Part shown: positions 21,204 through 29,586 of the stretch, piece by piece
How positions within the stretch are numbered: position 1 is the stretch's first letter
How the letters are laid out: the number at the start of each line of letters is the position of its first letter
NCBI RefSeq assembly: GCF_001429785.1
Contig: NZ_LMJF01000013.1
Location: forward strand, 376,327 to 440,326
From: Lysobacter sp. Root916
GTDB taxonomy: Bacteria; Pseudomonadota; Gammaproteobacteria; Xanthomonadales; Xanthomonadaceae
Reading direction: 5' to 3'
DNA: 64,000 nucleotides
The notes under the pieces: model-generated
The model's database searches: none
The model's input: the letters and a program-made list of their open reading frames with translations, nothing else
Told to the model about the DNA's origin: nothing
Made by a program: the position numbers and the translations under genes

Positions 21204-21593
21204 TTAGTTGTCGTAGTTCGTGATCTCGGCGTGGATAACACATCCGCCACGTGCCACCAGATAGCCGTCGAAGCCCCAATAGGGCGCCCCGGCTTGTTCG
21301 GATCGAAAACTGAAGGAATGAATCCGATCCATAGGCGCGAGTTCGCGTTTGAAAGGGATCGTCGTGGCGTGCGCCTTTTCGAACGCCTCCGCCAGGTACG
21401 GCTCAGAGACTTCCATACGCTTTCCGAGTTGCTCGACCGTACCGCCCTTGCACTCCGGCGTGGGCTGGACAAAGCGGGAGAGATCTCCTTCCCAACTGGC
21501 AGGGTCGAGGGCAGGGAAAGCCTTCCCGCGAGCGATCGCCGATGAAGCGCTCATCCCCACTAGCACCACGAGCAAGCAGCCTCTGACAAGCAT
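21204..21593 (-). CDS. Small secreted hypothetical protein
   Basis: 129 residues, not recognised. N-terminal signal peptide with cleavage likely near SSAIA-RG. The mature part is soluble, with two cysteines (TPECKGG and GGCVIHAE) that could pair in the periplasm. ATG follows AGGGG at good spacing. Same strand as the membrane protein upstream at 21651-22082; possibly co-transcribed. Confidence 0.6.
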   Translation of the reverse strand: MLVRGCLLVVLVGMSASSAIARGKAFPALDPASWEGDLSRFVQPTPECKGGTVEQLGKRMEVSEPYLAEAFEKAHATTIPFKRELAPMDRIHSFSFRSEQAGAPYWGFDGYLVARGGCVIHAEITNYDN

Positions 21594-21650
21594 TGCGATC
21601 CCCTGTAGTACTGAAGAAGTCTCGACCAGAACCTAGCTAGGACATCTTCG

Positions 21651-22082
21651 CTAAACGCCGCCCTGGCTGCCTCGAAAGCTATTGAACAAGTGCCGCACCG
21701 CCGACCCGACAAAGATGAGCACCAGCACTGCCGAAATCAGCCATGTCCACAGGATATGGACCATCATGTACCCCGGCGCGTGTAGGGCGAAAAACGACGA
21801 GAACGCAGCCCAAGGTAAGAACAGCACCGCCGCGAGCAAGATACGAGGCCACAGGCGGGCCCCAAGCTTTATGACCTTCGCCAAGAAAAGGGCTTCAAGC
21901 AAATAGAAGCCGCAAAAGATCAGGAAATGGCCGGTCGGATGCTCCCATTGCGCCCTGTCTTCATCGTCGTAGAAGAAGTACTGTTTTGAGTCCAAGCTGA
22001 TCCAGGTGCTGAATCCAATAACCAGCACAGTGGCAGCGGCAATGACCAAGTTCTTGCGCTGGTTCGTCGTGAGATTGACCAT
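21651..22082 (-). CDS. Four-helix membrane protein, hypothetical
   Basis: 143 residues with about four hydrophobic helices (NLVIAAATVLVIGFSTWI, FLIFCGFYLLEALFLA, RILLAAVLFLPWAAFSSF, ILWTWLISAVLVLIFVG). An acidic aromatic loop, YFFYDDEDRAQWEHP, faces out between helices 1 and 2. ATG at 22082 is preferred over GTG four codons upstream. No family recognised. Confidence 0.6.
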   Translation of the reverse strand: MVNLTTNQRKNLVIAAATVLVIGFSTWISLDSKQYFFYDDEDRAQWEHPTGHFLIFCGFYLLEALFLAKVIKLGARLWPRILLAAVLFLPWAAFSSFFALHAPGYMMVHILWTWLISAVLVLIFVGSAVRHLFNSFRGSQGGV

Positions 22083-22217
22083 GTCACCGACCACAGGTGC
22101 TGAGGCACGCCACTAGACGGCGCACGCGCTAGTTTCAGCCATCATGCCAGTCTTCCGCGGCGATGAGCATCGCTCATGCTGCTTTCCAGGGCTCACGCGG
22201 TAGCGTATCGGTGCCGA

Positions 22218-22592
22218 TTACGCGTGGTTGATGACCGCCTCGATAGCGTGCCCATCCGGATCGATCAGAAACGCCGCGTAGTAGTGAGGCCCATAGTCCG
22301 GACGCAGACCGGGCTTGCCGTTATCGGTCCCCGCGACCGCCAAGGCCTGCGCATGAAACCGATCCACCGCCGCACGCGACGGCGCCGCGAACGCCACATG
22401 AAACCCCGGACCCGGCGCCGCCGAACCGGGCCGCAGCTTCAGACACAGCTGATCCTCGCCATCCACCAGCCCGTAGCCGATGGCGGTGTCGTCCTCGAAC
22501 ACGCGTCGATAGCCTAAGGCGCCGAGCGCGGCGTCGTAGAAGGCGCCGGCCTTGCGCAGGTCGGAAACGGCGATGGATAGGTGATGCAGCAT
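22218..22592 (-). CDS. VOC-fold (glyoxalase/dioxygenase superfamily) protein
   Basis: 124 residues, one complete VOC domain of two beta-alpha-beta-beta-beta modules. It begins MLHHLSIAVSDLRKAGAFYD and ends with FLIDPDGHAIEAVINH. Candidate metal ligands are the His of HLSIAV, a mid-domain Glu/His, and Glu in IEAV. The family covers isomerases, dioxygenases and resistance proteins, so activity cannot be named. A second VOC gene lies 61 bp upstream on the same strand. Confidence 0.87.
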   Translation of the reverse strand: MLHHLSIAVSDLRKAGAFYDAALGALGYRRVFEDDTAIGYGLVDGEDQLCLKLRPGSAAPGPGFHVAFAAPSRAAVDRFHAQALAVAGTDNGKPGLRPDYGPHYYAAFLIDPDGHAIEAVINHA

Positions 22593-22653
22593 TGGGACCG
22601 GCCTTAGTTCGGGCGCGACCGAGCCGCGCATGGGATGGTGCTTAAGCGAAACG

Positions 22654-23034
22654 CTAGGACACGCTCTGCCGCAGCTGGAACACATTGCCCTCGGGGTCCC
22701 GCCCGTCGCACACCCGCACGCCGCGCGCCTGCCATTCGCGTTCTGGCGGCCATAGCTCGCCCCCCAGCCCGACGGCCATCGAACGTGCGGTATCGATGTC
22801 GGAAACCGGCAAGCACAGCTTGATGCAGCCGTCTTCGCGGAGCGGATAAGTGGTCGTCTCGCCGGCATCGGAATACCGAATGGCGTGGACGATCAGCTGG
22901 AAACCCGCCGCCTCCAAGACCACGTGTTCATCGTCCGCATGCACGACCGTCATGGCCGCAACGCCTCTGTAGAACGCGGAGATCCTGTCGACGTTGTCCA
23001 CGAACATCACCGCGGCTGCCGATAGCTGAGTCAT
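22654..23034 (-). CDS. VOC-fold protein
   Basis: 126 residues with a single VOC domain: MTQLSAAAVMFVDNVDRISAFYRG at the start and VCDGRDPEGNVFQLRQ at the end. The usual first metal-ligand His is replaced by Met/Phe (AVMFVDN), as in bleomycin-resistance-like, non-enzymatic branches. Same direction as the next VOC gene; the two share little sequence beyond the fold. Confidence 0.85.
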   Translation of the reverse strand: MTQLSAAAVMFVDNVDRISAFYRGVAAMTVVHADDEHVVLEAAGFQLIVHAIRYSDAGETTTYPLREDGCIKLCLPVSDIDTARSMAVGLGGELWPPEREWQARGVRVCDGRDPEGNVFQLRQSVS

Positions 23035-23152
23035 CGATCGCCTCGCGGAGACCTGGACGTGTTTCCTTGGCGTTGAGAACGAACCAGACCCAAGCAACGG
23101 CTCCAAGAAGGCGGTACGCCGAGGATGGCGTGCCGGAACCGGATGTTGCCCA

Positions 23153-23737
23153 TCAGCAGCGCCCCGGTCCAGCCGCGCCCACCGGACCCATCGGATCGAC
23201 GGGCCACGACTGCACGTATACCAGCGCAGCGGCCAGCACCACCAGGGCAATCGAGAACCAGATCGTAAGGCGACTCATGGACGCCTCCGCGCCCGCGACC
23301 GACTTATGGCCCTCGCCCCCCACACGCGGCGCAGGCAGTTCGGCCAGAGCAATGGGCGATCCGACCTCTACCCACTCTATCCCGGCTGCTTGCGCAAAAC
23401 GCAAATCCAATTCAAGCAAGTCCGGGCAGGCCGCCAGGCGCGTCGCCAACGCCGGAGACAGCGGCGCGGTCGGCTCCGCTACCCGGACATAGCGCCCCTC
23501 CGCATCCGACCAGTCGTAGGCGTACAAGCCGACCCGGGCATAGCTCTGCCAGACCGCCGAGCTTCCCCAGCCCGTCACCTCCACGGCCTCGCTGATCGCA
23601 TCGTGCGATCCCACCGAGGCGCGCACCGAATCCGGCACCACGCCGCAGCCCCCGGTGGCGAACAGCGCGAAACTTCCGTCGCGATCGAACGCGAACCAGT
23701 CGAACTCTCTGCACTCGATCTCACGAGATGTCGTCAT
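23153..23737 (-). CDS. Hypothetical protein with a C-terminal membrane anchor
   Basis: 194 residues, not recognised. The first ~150 residues are soluble and acidic with many aromatic residues (REFDWFAFDRDGSFALF; GLYAYDWSDAEGRY). The pattern suggests an SMI1/immunity-like or cytosolic beta-rich domain, but no motif decides this. A single helix (MSRLTIWFSIALVVLAAALVYV) near the end would make it a tail-anchored protein. Confidence 0.55.
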   Translation of the reverse strand: MTTSREIECREFDWFAFDRDGSFALFATGGCGVVPDSVRASVGSHDAISEAVEVTGWGSSAVWQSYARVGLYAYDWSDAEGRYVRVAEPTAPLSPALATRLAACPDLLELDLRFAQAAGIEWVEVGSPIALAELPAPRVGGEGHKSVAGAEASMSRLTIWFSIALVVLAAALVYVQSWPVDPMGPVGAAGPGRC

Positions 23738-23810
23738 GAGCGCCGAACACCCAAGCCCGACCGCGTTTGCATCTGCACCCGTCTGGACGGATGAACTTTC
23801 TTCTCCGGCG

Positions 23811-24437
23811 TCATTTCGGCCGCGCCTCCGCCGTCAGGATCGTCACCAACGCCAGCCCACCCGCCGCATCGAAACTGAAGTGTACGGAATGCGTCGGGTG
23901 GTCGTAGCGCAACCAACCGCCGTGCGCGCCCAGCAAAGTCCGCCCCGGCGAAGCCCCGCGATCCGGCGCACCCAGCACCGCTTCCACTTCAGCACGCGAC
24001 GACGCGAACGTAAGGCCGTGCCCGAGCGCGCCGCCGTACTGACTGAAATCGTCCTTGCCGGCACCGTGCAGAAAGATGGTTTGAATCGTGCCGCGCGCAT
24101 CCAGCTGCAACTGAATGCCGTGCGCTATCGCACTCAGATAGCGAACCGCCGCCATGCCTGCTTCCAACGGCGCCTGCGTATGCGCCGTCAATGAATAGGG
24201 CGCCAAGGTAAACGCCGTCTCGGGTGCCTCCGGCTTCGACCCTAGCGTGGCGATCAGCTCATTCATTCCTTGAACTCCAGCAACGAATATCCGGTCAAGC
24301 GCCCATTGCGGTGCGCGGATACAGCCGTAGTAGTGACAGCAACCGAGGTCATCGGCCAGCAACTGCAACTCTAACGTTTCGCACACGATATCGCCGCTAT
24401 CTATCTTCGGTCGCAAGGCAACACTCATCTGAGGCAT
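23811..24437 (-). CDS. Hypothetical protein
   Basis: 208 residues, no recognised family. There is no signal peptide. Features include a CCHYYGC cysteine cluster near residue 32 and glycine-rich loops towards the end (GASPGRTLLGAHGGWLRYDH, HFSFDAAGGLALVTI). The latter resemble small beta-sheet immunity-like domains. Start is ATG 24437 or ATG 24428, three codons later. Its strand mates at 23153 and 24939 are equally obscure, so the stretch is a run of poorly known small genes. Confidence 0.5.
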   Translation of the reverse strand: MPQMSVALRPKIDSGDIVCETLELQLLADDLGCCHYYGCIRAPQWALDRIFVAGVQGMNELIATLGSKPEAPETAFTLAPYSLTAHTQAPLEAGMAAVRYLSAIAHGIQLQLDARGTIQTIFLHGAGKDDFSQYGGALGHGLTFASSRAEVEAVLGAPDRGASPGRTLLGAHGGWLRYDHPTHSVHFSFDAAGGLALVTILTAEARPK

Positions 24438-24569
24438 TGCCGCAAATTGAATAGCGGATCGGAAGCGGCCGATACTGGCCAAGCGCGGATCGCGCCGGAA
24501 CCCGGCAGGCACGCACGGCCGAAGTACGGCCGGCTCCCCAAGCCGTACATCTCAAGGAGAAGAGAGCGC

Positions 24570-24866
24570 ATGAAGATGCAGAAGCGAACCGGCCACCGCC
24601 GGCTATGGATGCTCGGCGCCGCAGCGACGTTGGGCATGTTGGTCTCGCTGGCCGCGTGGGCCTTGCCCTACCCGGCCTATGGCTACACCACGTTGGCCAC
24701 CTACTTCTCGACCGCAGCCAAGACCGAGGTGGTGGGCCTCAGGGCTTACGAAAACTGCCCGCCCGGATCGCCGCCGTTTCTGGACCGGGGCGTGACCTCG
24801 GCCCATGTGACGGTCGAGATCATCCGCTGTCCGTTCTGGGGCGGCGACCCGGAACCGGAGCTCTGA
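24570..24866 (+). CDS. Small secreted protein with a cysteine pair
   Basis: 98 residues. Positively charged N-terminus, a strong signal helix (LWMLGAAATLGMLVSLAAWA), then a short mature part with ENCPPGSPPF and IIRCPFWGGDP, whose two cysteines could form a disulfide. The pattern resembles the DUF6289-type small exported proteins of Lysobacter, a tentative match. ATG at 24570 is preceded by AAGGAG. It is the only rightward gene in this segment. Confidence 0.6.
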   Translation: MKMQKRTGHRRLWMLGAAATLGMLVSLAAWALPYPAYGYTTLATYFSTAAKTEVVGLRAYENCPPGSPPFLDRGVTSAHVTVEIIRCPFWGGDPEPEL

Positions 24867-24890
24867 CCCCAAGCCTTCGTTAGCGACACT

Positions 24891-24913
24891 CCGCCGCTGC
24901 GCTACAGCGGCGG
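24891..24913. terminator. Hairpin between convergent genes
   Basis: CCGCCGCTG-CGCTA-CAGCGGCGG is a perfect 9-bp stem located between the stop codons of two converging genes. No T-run on either side, so termination strength is doubtful. Confidence 0.35.
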
Positions 24914-24938
24914 CGGATTCGCCCCGGCGCGCCGCACC

Positions 24939-25346
24939 CTATGCCGCGCCCCGCTGGCGTTTGCCCGTGCGACCCGAGCGCGCCCCGTCCGCCGTGGCGC
25001 CGCCCAGCTGCCGCGCCAGCTCCGGCTGCTCCCGGCAAAAACGCGCATTGGCCGCCAAGGTGCCCCAGCGCAGGGCCGTGGCCAGCTCGTCGTCCGCCCG
25101 CTCCAGCAGACGGCGCTGATGATCGGCCGACAACTGCAACTCCAACGTTTCAAGCGCGACTTCCAACAAACCGCGCGCGTCCTCCATCGCCCGTTGTGTC
25201 CGATCGGTGGCATGCAGGCACAAGCGGTCCAGCCGTTCGGGTCCTAGCGCGGCCAGCGCGACGGCGTCGGTGGTCGGGTCGTCCTGGGCGGGCCAGAGCT
25301 GCAGCAGCAGGTCGGGCGGGAGGGTGAGCTGTTCGGGGAGGGTCAT
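24939..25346 (-). CDS. Hypothetical helical protein
   Basis: 135 residues, predicted mostly helical and acidic with a basic tail (RSGRTGKRQRG). No recognised domain. It contains ALETLELQLSADHQ, similar to CETLELQLLADDL in the 23811-24437 protein, with matching DNA (AACTGCAACTCCAACGTTTC versus one difference). ATG at 25346 follows a purine-rich stretch. Marks the left edge of the lower-GC accessory segment. Confidence 0.5.
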   Translation of the reverse strand: MTLPEQLTLPPDLLLQLWPAQDDPTTDAVALAALGPERLDRLCLHATDRTQRAMEDARGLLEVALETLELQLSADHQRRLLERADDELATALRWGTLAANARFCREQPELARQLGGATADGARSGRTGKRQRGAA

Positions 25347-25407
25347 GGCTGCGGTCCTTGCCTATGAAGGGGTCGGAGGCGTTCGTCCAGGCAGCTATCC
25401 CAGCGAG

Positions 25408-25428
25408 GTCCGGACGCACACTCCGGAC
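25408..25428. promoter_or_regulatory. Inverted repeat upstream of the helicase gene
   Basis: GTCCGGA-CGCACAC-TCCGGAC is a perfect 7-bp inverted repeat 180 bp before the helicase start, followed by AT-rich sequence (CTTATATCGCTATGG). It may mark the island edge or bind a regulator; evidence is symmetry and position only. Confidence 0.25.
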
Positions 25429-25606
25429 ACTCTTATATCGCTATGGTTTGGATATCGGAAAAGTAGATACTGCGGACTCAGGAACACGGACTCATAGCAT
25501 CGCCTAACCATCTCGCTCAGAAATCGAATGAGCGTCTCCAGTTCTTCAAGGCAGATACACCGGAATTCCTGTTATACGCTTTGTCCAAAAATAGAAGGAA
25601 CGTCGC

Positions 25607-27736
25607 ATGATTGAGGTCATTTGGGGAACGTCGCAAGAGAAGCCGATATCATCGCGGCTGCTCGCCGAAGACCTTGCAAAGGACGCCGCGCTCGACGGAT
25701 ACCTTTATTTGGGGTACCCAGTCATCGGCACACCCACTGGGCCGCTCAAGCTAGACGGACTCTTGGCGTCCCCTCAGTTGGGCCTTATAGCTTTCGATTT
25801 GGTTGAGGCGAACGAGATCGGTGACTTTCAATCTCGTCAAGACGAAATCGCCTCCATGTTGGAGGTGCGTCTCAAGCCTCATCCCGGCTTGAAGAATGGT
25901 CGTCAGCTTAAGTTTGACATTCATGTCGTCACTTATTGCCCTGCGAAACCGACACATCCCGAGTCCAACGATCCGTATTTCATCGCTTCACGACCTGAGC
26001 TCCTCGGACTGATCAACCAGTTCACCTGGACCGAGTCGGCTTCCGTATACAAGACTCTCGTTGGAGCAATCCAAGTTGTGACATCAATTCGCGCTGGCAA
26101 ACAGAAGCGCGAACCCAAAAAAGAGGATTCGCGCGGTGCAAAGCTGAAGCGAGTTGAGGACTCCATCGCAAATCTCGACCAGCACCAATCTCAAGCCGTC
26201 ATCGAGACCGTTGAGGGCGTGCAACGAATCAGAGGGCTCGCGGGATCTGGCAAGACAATTGTTCTTGCGCTAAAGGTTGCATATCTCCACGCACAAAATC
26301 CAACATGGCGGATTGGTGTGACTTTCAACACAAGGTCACTAAAGGAGCAATTTCGCCGCCTCATCAATAGCTTCACTATTGAGCAAACCGGCGCCGAGCC
26401 TGATTGGGACTGCATCGACATCATCAACGCCTGGGGCGGACCAGGTGACAAGGAACGTGACGGGATCTATCACAAGTTCTGCCGAGCCAATCAGATTCCA
26501 TATCTCGACTTCGGAATGGCTAAAGGCAAGTTTGGTGAAGGAAAGGAATTTCAAGGTGCGTGCGCTGAAGCGTTGGCAGCAGCCAAGGAGCCAACAGATC
26601 TCTATGACATGATCTTGATCGATGAAGCTCAAGATCTTCCGGTGGAGTTCCTGAGATTGTGCTTCGTATCTTTGCCACCACCGCATCGCCTGGTTTATGC
26701 ATACGATGAACTTCAATCTCTGACCGGATCGTCGATGCCGCCGGCCGAGGAACTGTTTGGGACCTCCGCAGATGGAAAGCCATTAGTCCGCCTAAATCAG
26801 GAGGATGGCGGCCCTAGACAGGACATAATTCTCGAAAAGTGCTATCGAAATTCTGGGCCATTGCTAGCCACTGCTCATGCACTTGGATTTGGCATTTATC
26901 GTGAGAAGGGGCTGGTTCAAATCTTCGATGACGACAACCTATGGACTGATGTCGGCTACGTAGTAGAGGAAGGAGCGCTTGAGCCAGCCACTGCGGTCAC
27001 CCTTGCGCGCACCACCCAAACATCACCAGAATTTCTCCAGAACCACTCTCCTGTAGAGGATTTGATTCTGTTCCAAAAGTTCGACAGTGCCGCTGACCAA
27101 GCGAAATGGCTCGTCCAATCAATTCGGAATGACATCCTAGAGCAAGAGTTGAGGCCCGAGGATATCGTGGTAATCAATCCCAATCCGATTACGACGAAGC
27201 GCGAAGTGGCGCTTCCACGAGAGATGCTCTTCTCTTCGGGCATCAATAGCGAGCTAGCCGGCGTGAGCACGGCCGCTGACGTGTTCAGCAAGGCTGGCGC
27301 GGTCACATTCACTGGAGTATTCCGGGCGAAGGGTAATGAGGCTGGCATGGTTTACATCATGAACGCTCAGGACTGCGCCTCAGGCTGGGACAAAACTGCA
27401 ACTGCTCTTGGACGCAACCGACTTTTTACCGCAATCTCTCGTTCGAAAGCATGGGTGCGAGTACTTGGACTTGGCCCAAATATGGATGTTCTGACCAACG
27501 AGTGGCGGGCGCTTCATGAGAACGACTACAAGTTGAAGTTCACTTATCCGACAATGGCTGAAAAGAAAGAGCTACGCATCATCAACAAAGTTGCTGGAGG
27601 AAAGGCAAAAACGCGACGCACCACCGTTAAGCAGCAAAGGGAGCAATTACTGCAGGCGGTTCAGCGTGGAGAGGTCGATGCTGACCAGCTTATCTTGGAG
27701 TTGGAGGCGCTGAAGAAGACAGGGAAGCAAAAATGA
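25607..27736 (+). CDS. SF1 (UvrD-like) helicase of a Helicase-DUF2290 defence module
   Basis: 709 residues. Residues ~1-190 hold a domain resembling NERD/PD-(D/E)xK nucleases (KLDGLLASPQLGLIAFDLVE), but the usual E-x-K is not visible, so it may be inactive. The helicase part has Walker A GLAGSGKT (210-217), Walker B DEAQD (339-343), a UvrD-like late motif FTAISRSKAWVR (about 605-617), and a basic helical tail. Codon use and GC are clearly different from flanking genes. Its stop overlaps the DUF2290 start (ATGA). The pairing matches the Helicase-DUF2290 antiphage system reported from E. coli P2/P4-type hotspots. Confidence 0.85.
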   Translation: MIEVIWGTSQEKPISSRLLAEDLAKDAALDGYLYLGYPVIGTPTGPLKLDGLLASPQLGLIAFDLVEANEIGDFQSRQDEIASMLEVRLKPHPGLKNGRQLKFDIHVVTYCPAKPTHPESNDPYFIASRPELLGLINQFTWTESASVYKTLVGAIQVVTSIRAGKQKREPKKEDSRGAKLKRVEDSIANLDQHQSQAVIETVEGVQRIRGLAGSGKTIVLALKVAYLHAQNPTWRIGVTFNTRSLKEQFRRLINSFTIEQTGAEPDWDCIDIINAWGGPGDKERDGIYHKFCRANQIPYLDFGMAKGKFGEGKEFQGACAEALAAAKEPTDLYDMILIDEAQDLPVEFLRLCFVSLPPPHRLVYAYDELQSLTGSSMPPAEELFGTSADGKPLVRLNQEDGGPRQDIILEKCYRNSGPLLATAHALGFGIYREKGLVQIFDDDNLWTDVGYVVEEGALEPATAVTLARTTQTSPEFLQNHSPVEDLILFQKFDSAADQAKWLVQSIRNDILEQELRPEDIVVINPNPITTKREVALPREMLFSSGINSELAGVSTAADVFSKAGAVTFTGVFRAKGNEAGMVYIMNAQDCASGWDKTATALGRNRLFTAISRSKAWVRVLGLGPNMDVLTNEWRALHENDYKLKFTYPTMAEKKELRIINKVAGGKAKTRRTTVKQQREQLLQAVQRGEVDADQLILELEALKKTGKQK

Positions 27737-28395
27737 CGCCGAGCACGGTCCGCGCCCAGGTCGAGGATGTGGTCAGTCGATTGATAAAGACGAGTCTTTC
27801 TGTCAAACAATTTCACACGACTGTAAAGCCAGGCCCGGGAGGAGCCATACGGATAGGACGTCCCACAAGTAGTGCAATAGCGCTACGTGATGTGAGCTAT
27901 GAAGATGTCTATCGAGATATCGATACAAATGACGCCTACGACGTCAAGCTGATTGACGGAGGGCTTCTAATTTTTCAGTACAGATTTGATGCGGACGAAA
28001 GACTGCTCCGTCACCGACTAGCATACTTTCCAAACCCAGTACTTCCGACGCTAGATGAGGCACCAGGTCTATACGAAGAAGATGAACTCTATGGAGATAT
28101 TATTGCCAGAAGACTTGTTCGATTTCCTATACGCTTTGACTATGCACCAGAAGATTGCGTCGACTCAGTTCATCCAGCATCCCATCTAACCCTCGGACAG
28201 TACGAAGGATGTCGCATTCCGGTCTCAGGCCCAATGGGCCCATCTGCTTTCATGTCCTTTATTGTTAGAAACTTTTACTGCCGTGCATACAAGCGCCACA
28301 AGAACGCTTTCGACAAGTCCCCTCCCGCTTTAACCAGAGTCGAGACGATCTCCGCTAACGAAAAGCGCTTGTGCCATTTCGTTCACGGCCGCTAG
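27733..28395 (+). CDS. DUF2290 protein, partner of the helicase
   Basis: 220 residues, start codon overlapping the helicase stop by 4 bp, so the two are made together. DUF2290 pattern: YRFDADERLLRHRLAYFPNP, VRFPIRFDYAP, HPASHLTLGQYEGCRIPV (about 145-163) and FIVRNFYCRAYK. Molecular activity is unknown; genetic work on the Helicase-DUF2290 system treats both genes as needed for defence. Low GC like its partner, consistent with joint transfer. Confidence 0.85.
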   Translation: MTPSTVRAQVEDVVSRLIKTSLSVKQFHTTVKPGPGGAIRIGRPTSSAIALRDVSYEDVYRDIDTNDAYDVKLIDGGLLIFQYRFDADERLLRHRLAYFPNPVLPTLDEAPGLYEEDELYGDIIARRLVRFPIRFDYAPEDCVDSVHPASHLTLGQYEGCRIPVSGPMGPSAFMSFIVRNFYCRAYKRHKNAFDKSPPALTRVETISANEKRLCHFVHGR

Positions 28396-28807
28396 ACGTC
28401 ACGCTTGAAATTTCGCTCACGGAAAACAAGAGACAGAGTGGCCTTCTCCAGGACACACCGTGAAAGCCCACTCTGACCCGCCATTCTGGCTGCACTGAGC
28501 CGGCGGACTACCTGTTCGAGTTATCCGATGACTTCTTTCTCGAATTGTCAAGGCAGCTTGGAGCAACCAGGTCATGAGAGCTATGCACATCTGCACCTCC
28601 GTCTCCCACTAATTGCTGGCGCTCACGCTTACGCCGAATCCATAGTCCTGAGCGGAAGCTCGCTAGCATTTATTTCATGCAACATTGTTCCGAAGGCCTT
28701 TTGAGCATGCCTCACTTTCTGCAACCACGCTGATCGCGAGGGTCACCGGCGTAACATGCCCCATATCGTGACCCGGTTGCGAGAGCCACATCTTAGATTT
28801 CGTCGAC
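28396..28807. other. 412-bp gene-free stretch with decayed coding sequence
   Basis: Holds the first GTCAGAGTG-type repeat (next entry). It also has an open frame at about 28486-28577 on the + strand that lacks a start and ends in a stop after TEPADYLFELSDDFFLELSR. It reads like the tail of a lost gene. Beyond that, no gene is visible. Lower GC than the core chromosome. Confidence 0.35.
28434..28480. repeat. GTCAGAGTG-type palindromic repeat, copy 1
   Basis: CAGAGTG (28434-28440) and CACTCTG (28469-28475) flank TTCTCCAGGACACACCGTG. The last part reads CCCACTCTGACCCG. The interior CTCCAGGACAC is shared with copy 3 (TTTTCCAGGACACTCCG). Confidence 0.7.
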
Positions 28808-29344
28808 TTATTCGCGCAGCGGATTGAAGGATTTTCTGACCATCGCTGCAAGAGACAACGGATCTTCCATGATCTTTAGAAGAATCAGCCGATCCACGAG
28901 GCTCAGTGAGATTGGACCTTCGTGGCCAGCTTCGAAGTATGGAGCAATCTTCTCGTTATAAGCCTTTTCCTCACCCCAAAGCGTCCAGGGCTGGAGGCGT
29001 CCATAGATGACTCGGTTTAGCACAAAAATCGCGACACCTTCATTGCCTGGAGATGCTGGCTGGAACGGATAGCAGTCTGTCCTTCGCTCCCAGGTGCCAG
29101 CAGATGGAGCACGATAGTCGAATACGCTGATGCAGCCTCGATTGCGAAAGAACGAGTTTTCAGATGATCCAAAGGTGGTCAAGAATGAATTATCTGAATT
29201 TGGGAGGAGAGCCCCAGATGCCTCGATAGCCGCCAAGTTCTCTCGCTTTGTGACGTGAAAGACAGAACCTATCAGCACGGTCTCTATATCAGATAGAGAC
29301 TCGGACTCGAGGCGAACGAACTCGATCACATGAGCAATTTTCAT
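28808..29344 (-). CDS. Protein with an ADP-ribosyltransferase-like N-terminal motif
   Basis: 178 residues, not assigned with certainty. VFHVTKRENLAAIEASGALL (about 28-47) resembles the H-x-T-x3-NL-x2-I-x2-G-x-L opening of DarT/DUF4433 and related ADP-ribosyltransferase folds, where the histidine helps bind NAD. CISVFDYR and GVAIFVLNRVIY would be following strands. The C-terminus is helical. It lies in the accessory island between two copies of the palindromic repeat, so a defence or toxin role is plausible. No partner gene is obvious and no good ribosome-binding site is visible. Confidence 0.6.
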   Translation of the reverse strand: MKIAHVIEFVRLESESLSDIETVLIGSVFHVTKRENLAAIEASGALLPNSDNSFLTTFGSSENSFFRNRGCISVFDYRAPSAGTWERRTDCYPFQPASPGNEGVAIFVLNRVIYGRLQPWTLWGEEKAYNEKIAPYFEAGHEGPISLSLVDRLILLKIMEDPLSLAAMVRKSFNPLRE

Positions 29345-29483
29345 TGTGAACGAAAACCCTCAACGCAGACTGACCGTAAAGCGCCTCTCACTGCACGAAC
29401 TATTTGATGGCGCTCTGGCTGTACATCGCAGCGGCCTCACCAGATACAGATGACCACGTATGGCCGCACTCGCACCTGAAACA

Positions 29484-29535
29484 GGGGTCAGAGTGCACTT
29501 TTCCAAGACGCTTATCGGAAGTTCACTCTGACCTG
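29484..29535. repeat. GTCAGAGTG-type palindromic repeat, copy 2
   Basis: GGTCAGAGTG (29486-29495) and its exact complement CACTCTGACC (29524-29533) flank CACTTTTCCAAGACGC. This sequence type is often seen beside REP-associated tyrosine transposases, none of which is present here. Confidence 0.75.
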
Positions 29536-29586
29536 CCCTTGCCTTCCCCGACCATCTCTAGTCGGAATAGCCTTAAGCTGGTCAAA

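Noticed and set aside
28486-28577. Small gene downstream of DUF2290
   Set aside because: The open frame has no start codon or ribosome-binding site, so it is reported only as a decayed remnant.
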